NCBI RefSeq assembly: GCF_900101545.1
Contig: NZ_FMZU01000016.1
Location: forward strand, 1 to 64,000
Origin: Variovorax sp. CF079
Lineage (GTDB): Bacteria; Pseudomonadota; Gammaproteobacteria; Burkholderiales; Burkholderiaceae_C
Direction: 5' to 3'
DNA length: 64,000 nt
The notes below the pieces were generated by a model that saw nothing but the letters and a program-made list of their open reading frames with translations, ran no database searches and was not told the origin of the DNA. Shown one piece after another: positions 34,161-42,700 of this stretch (its first letter is position 1; each line of letters starts with the position of its first letter). Both the position numbers and the translations under genes were made by a program.

Positions 34161-34810
34161 GGGGTCTTGTCTTTCTGTGGGACGGGCAGGGCGCCGGCCT
34201 GGAGCATGCGCTCCACGTAGCGGGCGACGGTGTCGATCTCGAGGTTGACGCGGCTGCCTTGCTTCAGGCTGCCGAGCGCGGTGTTTTCGACCGTGTGCGG
34301 AATCAGGTTGATGCTGATCTCGCTGCCGTCAGCGCCGTCGCTCACGCTGTTGACCGTGAGGCTCACGCCGTTGACGGTGATCGAGCCCTTGTAGGCCAGG
34401 AAGCGGGCGAGCGCGGGCGGCGCCAGCACACGCAGCTCCCAGCTTTCGCCCACCGGCGCGAAGTGGCTGACCGTGCCGATGCCGTCCACGTGGCCCGACA
34501 CGATGTGGCCGCCGAGCCGGTCGCTGGCGCGCAGTGCCTTCTCGAGGTTGACGCGGCCCGCTTCTTCGGCGAGGCCGGCCGTCTTGTCCAGCGATTCGGC
34601 CGAGATGTCGATGGTGAAGAGCTGCTTCGCCGGGTCGAGGGAGGTGACGGTCATGCAGGCGCCGTTGAGCGCGATGCTGTCACCGAGACCCACGTCGGCC
34701 AGATAGCCGTCGGGCACCGCGATGCTGAGCCGCTTGCCGTGGGATGAAGAGCTGCCGAGGTCGTGGACGGCGGCGATGCGCCCCACGCCGGTAATGATTC
34801 CGGTGAACAT
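34157..34810 (-). CDS. ribE: Riboflavin synthase alpha subunit
   Basis: The 217-residue protein has the typical tandem repeat of two lumazine-binding barrels. The first begins MFTGIITGVGRI and contains the catalytic-site GACMTV; the second starts near residue 100 with GGHIVSGHVDG and contains GVSLTVN. It converts two ribityllumazines into riboflavin and a pyrimidine. The start at 34810 is fixed by MFTGIITG; a longer in-frame reading to 34849 is unneeded. The symbol is ribC in some naming schemes. It lies 42 bases after ribD. Confidence 0.95.
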   Translation of the reverse strand: MFTGIITGVGRIAAVHDLGSSSSHGKRLSIAVPDGYLADVGLGDSIALNGACMTVTSLDPAKQLFTIDISAESLDKTAGLAEEAGRVNLEKALRASDRLGGHIVSGHVDGIGTVSHFAPVGESWELRVLAPPALARFLAYKGSITVNGVSLTVNSVSDGADGSEISINLIPHTVENTALGSLKQGSRVNLEIDTVARYVERMLQAGALPVPQKDKTP

Positions 34811-34852
34811 CGCGGCATTTTCGCAGAGATGCGAAGGCCGCTCGGCCAAACC

Positions 34853-35971
34853 CTAAAAGCGGTCTCGACCAGCGACCCGGGCGACGATTCGCAGGTCCGG
34901 GCCGATCGGCTCGAAGGACTTGAATTCGAGCGCCAATGCATCGCCAAGCACGGTCAGGGGGCCCGATGCATGCGGCTGGCTGGCCATGCCGAGCCCGTCT
35001 CCGATGAACTTTGGCGCCAAGTAAACCAGCAGTTCGTCGACCAGCCCTTCGCGGATCAGCGAGCCGTTGAGCTTGTGGCCAGCCTCGACATGGAGTTCAT
35101 TGACCTCGCGTACGGCGAGATCGCGCAGCATGGCCGCGAGGTCGACCTTGCCCTGGGGGTTGGCGAGGTAGCTGACCGTCGCGCCCTTGGCCTCCAGCGC
35201 GGCCTGCCTGGCGTCGTTCCGGTTGGCGGCATAGATCCAGATGGGCCGGGCCGCGCCGAAGATCTTTGCCTCCGGCGGCGTCTGCAAATGGCTGTCGACC
35301 ACCACGAGATGGGGCTGCCGCGGCGTTGGGACCAGCCGCACATCGAGGCGCGGATCGTCTTCGAGTACGGTGCCGACACCCGTCAGTACCGCACTTGCGC
35401 GCGCGCGCCAGGCGTGGCCGTCTGTGCGCGCTGCTTCCGAAGTGATCCATTGGCTGGTGCCGTTGGCCAGCGCCGTCTTGCCGTCGAGCGAAGCGGCGAC
35501 CTTGAGCCGCACCCAGGGCGTCTTGCGGACCATGCGGCTGAAAAAGCCGAGGTTGAGTTCACGCGATTCATCAGCGCCCGCGCCGACCTCCAATTCGACG
35601 CCGGCGGCGCGCAGGCGCTCGAAACCCTGGCCTGCGACCAGCGGATTGGGATCGGCGATGGACGCCACGACTTTCTTGATGCCGGCCGCGATCAATGCGT
35701 CGCAGCAGGGGCCGGTGCGGCCATGGTGCGAGCAGGGCTCGAGCGTCACATAGGCCGTGGCGCCTTTGATCGGGCAATTGCGGGCGGCGGCGTCGCGCAA
35801 GGCCATGATTTCCGCATGAGGGCCGCCCACCGTTTGCGTGGAGCCTTGACCGATCACCGCGCCTTCTTCGTCGAGCAGAACGCAACCGACACGGGGATTC
35901 GGCTCCGCCTCGACGCTCGCCTGACGGGCGAGATCGAGCGCCTGCGCCATGGCCTGGATATCTCTATTCAT
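34853..35971 (-). CDS. ribD: Bifunctional diaminohydroxyphosphoribosylaminopyrimidine deaminase / uracil reductase
   Basis: The 372-residue protein has an N-terminal cytidine-deaminase-like domain with zinc motifs HAE (residues 52-54) and PCSHHGRTGPCC (78-89). The C-terminal reductase domain has KVAASLDGKTA (about 156-166) and LHVEAG (about 294-299). It catalyses steps two and three of riboflavin synthesis and heads the ten-gene leftward chain. The 5' region (35972-36100) is A/T-rich with two ATTCAGATTT copies. I see no FMN riboswitch there, and the ribosome site is poor. Confidence 0.95.
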   Translation of the reverse strand: MNRDIQAMAQALDLARQASVEAEPNPRVGCVLLDEEGAVIGQGSTQTVGGPHAEIMALRDAAARNCPIKGATAYVTLEPCSHHGRTGPCCDALIAAGIKKVVASIADPNPLVAGQGFERLRAAGVELEVGAGADESRELNLGFFSRMVRKTPWVRLKVAASLDGKTALANGTSQWITSEAARTDGHAWRARASAVLTGVGTVLEDDPRLDVRLVPTPRQPHLVVVDSHLQTPPEAKIFGAARPIWIYAANRNDARQAALEAKGATVSYLANPQGKVDLAAMLRDLAVREVNELHVEAGHKLNGSLIREGLVDELLVYLAPKFIGDGLGMASQPHASGPLTVLGDALALEFKSFEPIGPDLRIVARVAGRDRF

Positions 35972-36159
35972 GGGGCGTCAATTCGCAATTCTTCAAATTC
36001 AGATTTGATTCAGATTTAGCGAGATTTCCGCTGATCCTTCAATTCAGTCCGTTTGTCGAAAGATTTATTCATGCATCGCTTCCGGAATTTAGACTTCGCG
36101 CCGAATTGATTGAGCCAGGGGGGGAAGTTCGCGCCGGCCTGTCGGCGCGGATTGAATCT

Positions 36160-36403
36160 ATGAAGCGACCATTTTGCTCGGGCCGGGACGGGTCTCGCCG
36201 GCGACCTGCAGGGATTTGCGGTTTTACTCGAACTGTTGGTCGTGGTTGCGCTCTTGGCGACCCTGGCGTCGTTGGCTGTGCCGAGCTTCAACTCATTCCT
36301 CGCACGGCGTGCCGTAGACGCCACGGCAGATGGCCTCCGACGCCTGCGGTGCTCTGACGATCACGAATACCGGCGTCAGAGGTGCCGCTTCCGGTGCGTC
36401 TCA
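36160..36403 (+). pseudogene. Type IV minor-pilin remnant (FimT/GspH-like start joined to PilE-like end)
   Basis: The ATG at 36160 begins a prepilin-like leader ending in GFT (36220-36228). Re-inserting 5 bases after 36229 would restore GFTLIELL; as it stands, the frame shifts. In the shifted frame from 36230 the sequence reads ELLVVVALLATLASLAVPS and continues to ADGLRR (36329). From 36330, in the third frame, ACGALTITNTGVRGAASG resembles the conserved C-terminus of PilE-type pilins. It then runs into the 3' end of nrdR. So the N- and C-terminal ends of pilin genes are fused with two frame changes and the middle is missing. It cannot encode a pilin. Confidence 0.7.
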
Positions 36404-36844
36404 GATATCCCGCAGCAACTGCCGGAACTCGTCCACATCCTCAAAGCTTCTGTAAACCGAAGCAAAGCGCACGTACGCCACCTTGTCCATGCGCTTGAGC
36501 TCCCGCATCACCAGTTCGCCCACCTTGGTCGATTCGATTTCCCGCAAGCCGCTGGACAGGAGCTTCTGCTCGATGCGCAGCAGCGCATGGTCGATCTGCT
36601 CGATGCTCACCGGCCGCTTGCGCAGCGCCAGCATCATCGAGGCGCGGACCTTCTTGGGATCGAAGTCGGCGCGGCTGCCGTCCTTCTTGACCACGACCGG
36701 GAAATTGACGTCCGGCCGTTCGTAGGTGGTGAAGCGCTTGTCGCAGGCGCCGCACTGCCGGCGGCGCCGCACGAAGTCGCCGTCTTCCGAAACGCGGGTC
36801 TCGACGACCTGCGTTTCGAGGTGACCGCAAAAGGGGCACTTCAT
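36401..36844 (-). CDS. nrdR: Ribonucleotide reductase transcriptional repressor NrdR
   Basis: The 147-residue repressor has a zinc ribbon (CPFC at 3-6, CGAC at 31-34, then DKRFTTYER) followed by an ATP-cone domain (VVKKDGSRADFDPKKVRASM). It senses ATP/dATP and represses nrd genes through NrdR boxes. It lies 15 bases after glyA on the same strand, a pairing common in betaproteobacteria. Its 3' end abuts the pilin remnant. Confidence 0.97.
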   Translation of the reverse strand: MKCPFCGHLETQVVETRVSEDGDFVRRRRQCGACDKRFTTYERPDVNFPVVVKKDGSRADFDPKKVRASMMLALRKRPVSIEQIDHALLRIEQKLLSSGLREIESTKVGELVMRELKRMDKVAYVRFASVYRSFEDVDEFRQLLRDI

Positions 36845-36859
36845 GCGGTCACTTTCGGT

Positions 36860-38104
36860 TCAACCGTAGACGGGAAAGCGGCTGGTCAGTGCATGCACCT
36901 TCGCACGCACCGCTTCGATGGTGGCGGCATCGCGCGGGTTGTCCAGCACGTCGGCGATCAGGTTCGCGGTGGCGCGCGCCTCCTCGTCCTTGAAACCGCG
37001 CGTGGTCAGCGCCGGGGTGCCGATGCGCACGCCGCTCGTGACCATCGGCTTTTCCGGATCGTTCGGGATCGCGTTCTTGTTGATCGTCATGTGGGCGCTG
37101 CCCAGCACGGCCTCGGCTTCCTTGCCGGTGATGCCTTTGGCGCGCAGGTCGACCAGCATCACATGGCTCTCGGTGCGGCCGCTCACGATGCGCAGGCCGC
37201 GCCCGGCGAGCGTTTCGGCAACGATCTGCGCGTTCTTGACCACCTGCTGCTGGTAGGCCTTGAACTCGGGCGAGAGCGCCTCCTTGAAGGCCACCGCCTT
37301 GGCCGCGATCACGTGCATCAGCGGTCCGCCCTGGAGGCCCGGGAAGATGGCGCTGTTGATCGCCTTCTCGTGCTGCGACTTCATCAGGATGATGCCGCCG
37401 CGCGGTCCGCGCAGGCTCTTGTGGGTGGTGGAGGTCACCACGTCCGCGTGCGGCACGGGGTTCGGGTAGACGCCGGCGGCGACCAGACCCGCGTAGTGGG
37501 CGATGTCGACCATGAAGATGGCGCCGACGTCCTTGGCCACCTTGGCGAAGCGCTCGAAATCGATGCGCAGCGAGTAGGCCGAGGCGCCCGCGATGATCAA
37601 CTTGGGCATCGATTCGTGCGCCTTGCGCTCCATCGCGTCGTAGTCGATCTCTTCCTTTTCGTTCAGGCCGTAGCTCACGACGTTGAACCACTTGCCACTC
37701 ATGTTGAGCGGCATGCCGTGGGTCAGGTGGCCGCCTTCGGCCAGGCTCATGCCCATGATGGTGTCGCCAGGCTTCAGGAAGGCCAGCATGACGGCCTCGT
37801 TGGCTGAGGCGCCGCAATGCGCCTGCACGTTGGCCGCGTCGGCGCCGAAGAGCTGCTTGACGCGGTCGATCGCCAGCTGCTCGGCCACGTCGACATGTTC
37901 GCAGCCGCCGTAATAGCGCTTGCCGGGATAGCCTTCGGCGTACTTGTTGGTGAGCTGCGTGCCTTGCGCGGCCATCACGGCAGGCGACGCGTAGTTCTCG
38001 CTCGCGATCAGCTCGATGTGCTGTTCCTGCCGGGCATGCTCGGCCTGGATGGCGGCCCAGATTTCGGGATCGGTCTGTTCGACCAGGATATTGCGGTTGT
38101 ACAT
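36860..38104 (-). CDS. glyA: Serine hydroxymethyltransferase
   Basis: The 414-residue PLP enzyme interconverts serine and glycine with tetrahydrofolate. The PLP Lys lies in VTSTTHKSLRGPRGG (about residues 222-236), with IELIASENYASPAVMAAQG near 31-49 and the GKRYYGG loop. AAGGAC lies 5 bases before the ATG. The 207-base gap upstream, toward the transglycosylase gene, contains only G/C-rich sequence and short imperfect repeats with no clear control element. Confidence 0.97.
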   Translation of the reverse strand: MYNRNILVEQTDPEIWAAIQAEHARQEQHIELIASENYASPAVMAAQGTQLTNKYAEGYPGKRYYGGCEHVDVAEQLAIDRVKQLFGADAANVQAHCGASANEAVMLAFLKPGDTIMGMSLAEGGHLTHGMPLNMSGKWFNVVSYGLNEKEEIDYDAMERKAHESMPKLIIAGASAYSLRIDFERFAKVAKDVGAIFMVDIAHYAGLVAAGVYPNPVPHADVVTSTTHKSLRGPRGGIILMKSQHEKAINSAIFPGLQGGPLMHVIAAKAVAFKEALSPEFKAYQQQVVKNAQIVAETLAGRGLRIVSGRTESHVMLVDLRAKGITGKEAEAVLGSAHMTINKNAIPNDPEKPMVTSGVRIGTPALTTRGFKDEEARATANLIADVLDNPRDAATIEAVRAKVHALTSRFPVYG

Positions 38105-38311
38105 GGCAGTCCTTTAAGACGATGGTCCTTGTTCTTCAACCAAACAAGGGCTGCCCAGGCGAACGGCTGAACGCCTGCTCAAGACCGCGGGCGGCACGCT
38201 TCCCAGTGGTGTTCCACGTCAGCGCAATGCACCTGAAAAGGGTTGCGCCTATCGCCAGTCGCGTGCCGGTCGAGTGTAGCTGACGGCGATGGCCGCCGTC
38301 TTCGAAAGGGC

Positions 38312-39145
38312 CTACAGATCGGACAGCAACGCCACGCTCTGCGTGTTCGCTTCCGGCTTGGCGGGTGCCACCACGGGCAGCGGCTGCGCCCGCATGCCGG
38401 GCGGTGTCGGCGTGGTGGTGGGCGGCGTGCGTCCGCCGACCACCTGTTGCAGGCGCGCATGTTCGGCCAGTACCTTGCCGGCATAGCCGCCGTCGTCGGG
38501 CAGATTGGCGGCGCCGACATAGAACTTGAGGCCGCCCTCGAGCGAACCTGCGCGCGCGATGCATTCCTGCAGCACCTTGACGCCCACGCGCATGTTGGTC
38601 ACCGGATCGAAGGCGGTCAGGGTGCCGCCCGCGCGTTCGTACTTCTCGCCGTGCACGCGGGTCATCACCTGCATCAGGCCCTGGGCGCCGACGTGGCTCT
38701 GCGCAAAGGGGTTGAAGCTGGATTCGACCGCCATGATGGCCAGGATCAGGGTCGGGTCGAGCTTGGTGCGCTTGCCGAGTTCGAAGGCTTCGGCCACCAG
38801 CACGCTCAACGGCTCGACGGCCACGCGGTACTTCTTGCTCAGCCAGTAGGCGACGGCGGCCTGCTGCTTGGGCAGCTCGTGCGGGCTCGCCGCCGTGGTG
38901 CGGTCGATGGCCGTCGGCTCGAGATCGGTTGCCTCCGGCGGCGGCTTGCGCGACTGGAGCCAGCCCATGAGCTGTTCTTCGCCGGACTGGCGCAGGTCCG
39001 GGCGCGCGGCCAGCGCCAGCGCAGCGAACACGATGGCCAAGCCGACCAGGGCAAAGCCGTTGTGGGTGATCTCGAAAAAACCGTCGGCCACATCGGACAC
39101 GACGGTCCGCAGCCCGCGGGCCGTGGCTTCAAACGCCTGTTTCAT
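38312..39145 (-). CDS. Membrane-anchored lytic transglycosylase (SLT domain)
   Basis: The 277-residue protein has a membrane anchor at about 28-47 and a helical stem. An SLT-type domain follows with catalytic Glu141 in AVESSFNPFAQS and the GAQGLMQVM motif (153-161). It should cleave peptidoglycan glycan strands in the periplasm. The last 50 residues are Pro/Thr-rich and disordered. AGGAAG precedes the ATG at 39145 by 5 bases. It does not match MltA-F families closely enough by eye to name. Confidence 0.88.
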   Translation of the reverse strand: MKQAFEATARGLRTVVSDVADGFFEITHNGFALVGLAIVFAALALAARPDLRQSGEEQLMGWLQSRKPPPEATDLEPTAIDRTTAASPHELPKQQAAVAYWLSKKYRVAVEPLSVLVAEAFELGKRTKLDPTLILAIMAVESSFNPFAQSHVGAQGLMQVMTRVHGEKYERAGGTLTAFDPVTNMRVGVKVLQECIARAGSLEGGLKFYVGAANLPDDGGYAGKVLAEHARLQQVVGGRTPPTTTPTPPGMRAQPLPVVAPAKPEANTQSVALLSDL

Positions 39146-39489
39146 CGCTCTTCCTTTCTGTGCGGCACCTGAGTCGCAGCGCCAGAAGGGCGATGGTCGA
39201 AGGCAGCGGCGCTTGGATTGGTACGAATCAGGTTCCGCGCAAGGAGGGGGAGTGGAGCGCGGCCACCTGACTAAGCCGAAAGAATTCAGCAGCGGATATT
39301 GGTGGAGTCCCGGCTGCCAAGTGGCGGCGGGGGCAACGGGCATTCTAGGAGGGGCTAAATACACGGTCAAGAATAAGGATTTGAGTTTTTATGCTAACAA
39401 GGCTTGAAAAGAAGAGGGGCGAATCGCCGGCCGCCGATCCATTGAAAAGCTCATTTGCAATCCTTGGAGCGCGCGCCTACCCTGAGGAG
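39146..39489. other. Gene-free region upstream of the transglycosylase gene
   Basis: No coding frame with a ribosome site or family likeness is visible on either strand. The stretch 39345-39415 is A/T-rich with a run of short T and A tracts that could hold promoters. TTGCAA (39455-39460) and TACCCT (39478-39483), 17 bases apart, form a candidate rightward promoter for the RNA described next. Confidence 0.4.
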
Positions 39490-39700
39490 GCCTGAGCTTT
39501 CAGGCGTTAAACCAAGGTCCAGCAACCGGAAGAGCAATCGAACGGTTCAGCGGCCGAGGCCCAACGGTGGCAATCTCTTGCTGCCAGCACGGTCGGAACA
39601 AATTCACTTCCGGTCGAGCGAAAAGATGGCATGGGCGTTGCGCCCGCCATCGAGCCCGGAGGCCAGACTTCGCGTCGAGCCACCGGGCTTTCTTGTTTCT
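39490..39700 (+). ncRNA. Candidate structured small RNA with terminator
   Basis: Downstream of the TTGCAA/TACCCT promoter-like pair are strong hairpins. GATGG and GGGCG at 39625-39637 pair with CGCCC and CCATC at 39641-39651. AGCCCGG (39653-39659) pairs with CCGGGCT (39683-39689), followed by TTCTTGTTTCT as in an intrinsic terminator. GCAA-TCTC-TTGC lies near 39573. No protein frame explains these. It does not resemble 6S, 4.5S, tmRNA or RNase P RNA by eye. It could alternatively be the leader of the DUF748 gene, with the terminator acting as an attenuator. Confidence 0.35.
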
Positions 39701-39738
39701 GGGAAGGTGCTCGCACTTTTGCGGCACACTCGCCCCCG

Positions 39739-42700
39739 ATGATGAATGCTGCTTCGCTGAAACAGAACAAATGGGTGCGACGGGGAGTGCTGGCGTTGCT
39801 GGTGCTGCTCGGTCTCTGGCTGCTTGCCTGGTTGGCGGTGCCGCCGATCGCCAAGAGCCAGATCCAGAAGATCGCGAGCGAAAAGCTGGGTCGCCAGGTC
39901 ACGGTCGGCAAGATCGACTTCAAGCCCTGGACGCTCGAGCTGACGCTGAAGGACCTGCGCATCGCCACGGCCGACGGCAGCCAGCCCCAGGTGGCGGTGG
40001 CGCGCATCTATGCCGATGCGGAGCTGCAATCGATCCTGCGTCTGGCGCCGGTGATCGATGCCATTGCCATCGACGCGCCGGCCATCCTGCTGACGCACCT
40101 GGCGGACGGCAAATACGACATCGACGACATCCTGGCCAAGCTCGCCAGTGCGCCCGACGCGCCCAAGAGCGAGCCGCCGCGCTTCGCGATCTACAACATC
40201 GCCATCACCGGCGGCGCGGTCGATTTCGACGACCAGACCGTCAAGCGCAGGCACGAGCTGCGCGACCTCGTGCTCAAGGTACCCTTTCTCAGCAATCTGC
40301 CTTCGCAGCGCGAAATCAAGACCGAGCCCAAGCTGGCCTTCGTCCTGAACGGCAGCGGATTCGATTCGGCCGCTTTCGCCACGCCCTTCGCGGAAAGCCG
40401 CAAGACCGACGCGCAGGTGCACTTCAAGGATCTGGACCTGGTGCCTTACCTGGGCTACATCCCCGGCGGCCTGCCGGTCGCCCTGCGCGCCGGCAAGCTC
40501 GACGCGGACCTCAAGATCGACTTCGAACGCACCGCCACCGCGGGCCTCAAGCTCTCCGGCACGGTCGCGGCGCACAGCATCAAGCTGGCGGATTCGAAGG
40601 GGCGCGATCTGCTCGGCTTCGATTCGCTCAAGGTCGCGCTGGCCGACGTCCGGCCGCTGGAGGGCGTGGTGCATCTGGGCGAGGTGGCGCTGGCCGCGCC
40701 GCAGCTGGTCGTGGCGCGCGATGCAGCCGGGCAGCTCAACCTGCTGGCCACCGACCGGGCCACCGGCGCAACCGAAAAAGTGACACCCGCCGCGGCACCC
40801 AACACGAACGGCGAACCTGTACCGAAGCCGGCCGAGCAGCCGGCCTGGCGGGTTCGGGTCGACAAGCTGGCGCTTTCCGGCGGCGAGATCGGCTGGCGCG
40901 ACCAGACCACCCAGCCGGCCGCGGCCATCGACGTGAAGCAGCTCAACATCGAAGCCAGCGCCCTGACCTGGCCGATGGACAAGCCGTCGCCTTTCAGCGG
41001 TTCCACCTCGGTCGGCGGGGCCCCCCTCAAGTTCAGCGGCGAGGCGACCGACAAGGTGGCCAAGGTCCAGACCGAGGTTGAGGGCTTGCCGTTGTCGCTG
41101 GCGGCCCCGTACCTCGCGCAGAGCCTGGAGCCCACGCTCGACGGCAAGCTCAGCGGCCAGATCGACGTGGCCTGGGCCCAGCCCGATCTGAAGCTCAAGG
41201 CGCGCCGCGTCGCGGCCGACGGGCTCGCGCTGACGCAGGCCAAGATCGCGCTGGCGAGCGTCGGGCGCTTCGAGCTCGTGGATGCCGAAGTCGACATGAC
41301 GAAGCACACGCTCGCGATCGCTTCGTTCACGGCCACCAGTCCCAAGGTCGTCGTCGAGCGCGACAACGAAAAGCGCTGGATGTTCGAACGCTGGCTGAAA
41401 ACCCCGGCGGGCGGCAGCCAGAGCAACGGCGCGGCTGCCAAGGTCGCGGCGCCCAAGCCCGCCGGGGCGGCCGCTGCGCCGGGCGCCAACACCAAGCCGT
41501 GGGAGCTTTCCATCGGCACGGTGGCGGTCGACAATGGCGCGCTCTCTTATTCGGACAAGGCCGGCGCCACACCGGTGGCCTTCGAGATCAGCGCGCTGAA
41601 ACTCAACGCGCAGAAGATCGCTCCCAACAGCGCCACCGCTTCGCCCTTGCAGCTTTCGGGGCGCATCGGTGCCGGCCGCGCGGAAGCCGGGCGCTTCGAT
41701 TACAAGGGTTCGGTCGTGCTCAAGCCGGTGGCGGCCGAGGGTCGGCTGGAGGTGGCCGCCATTCCGGCCCATGCCTTCAAGGCCTACTACGCCGATACAC
41801 TGAACATCGACATCCGGCGCGCGTTCGCCAACTACCGCGGCACGGTCAAGTTCGCGACGGCACCCGCGGGCATGAGTCTCAAGCTGGCCGGCGATACGGC
41901 GCTGGACGACTTCCGCGCCAACAGCGCAGCGCTGACCCAGTCGCCGGGCTTGGCGACCCGCAGCAACCAGATCCTGAGCTGGAAGACGCTGAGCCTGCGT
42001 GGCCTGCAAGTCAACATGGCGCCCAGCGTGCCGCTGGCCGTGGACGTGCGCGAAACCACCTTGACTGACTTCTTCGCCCGCGTGATCGTCGATCCGACCG
42101 GTCGCCTCAACCTGCAGGACCTCACCAAGAAGCCCGGCCAGACGACCGCCGCCGTAGCGCCGGCAGGCGAACCCACCACGCGCCGCAGCCTCGGCGGCAC
42201 GACCACCACGACCACCGCCAAGCCCGCCGCACGCTCGGGCGGCGCCCCCGTCTCGGCGGAAGCCATGGTCGGCGGCGCAACCGAGACCGCCGCACCGGCC
42301 CCGGCGGCTGTGGCCAAAGCGCCTGCGCCCGACAGCGGCGGCCCGGCGCCGGTCATCAATTTCGGTCCGATGAGCATGGTCAACGGACGCATCGATTTCA
42401 CCGATCTGTTCGTCAAGCCCAATTATTCCGCCGACCTCAGCGAGCTGACCGGCAAGCTCAGCGCCTTCTCGTCGAAGCCGCAAGGCGACAAGCCAGCGCT
42501 GGCCGATCTCGAATTGCGCGGCAAGGCGCAGCAAACCGCCCAGCTCGAGATCACCGGCAAGCTCAATCCGCTGGCCAAGCCGCTCGAACTCGACATCACG
42601 GCCAAGATGCGCGAGCTCGATCTGCCGCCGCTGTCGCCGTACTCGGTGCGCTACGCCGGGCACGGCATCGAGCGCGGCAAGCTCAGCATGAACGTCACCT

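Noticed and set aside
35972..36159. FMN riboswitch ahead of ribD
   Set aside because: None of the conserved FMN-element segments is visible; only A/T-rich DNA with two ATTCAGATTT copies.
39490..39700. 6S, 4.5S, tmRNA or RNase P RNA
   Set aside because: Length and the conserved cores of these RNAs do not match; only short chance likenesses such as ACCGGAAGAG.
39604..42663. 1019-codon leftward open frame
   Set aside because: Antisense to the DUF748 gene; Arg/His/Gly-rich shadow of G/C-rich codons with no domain.
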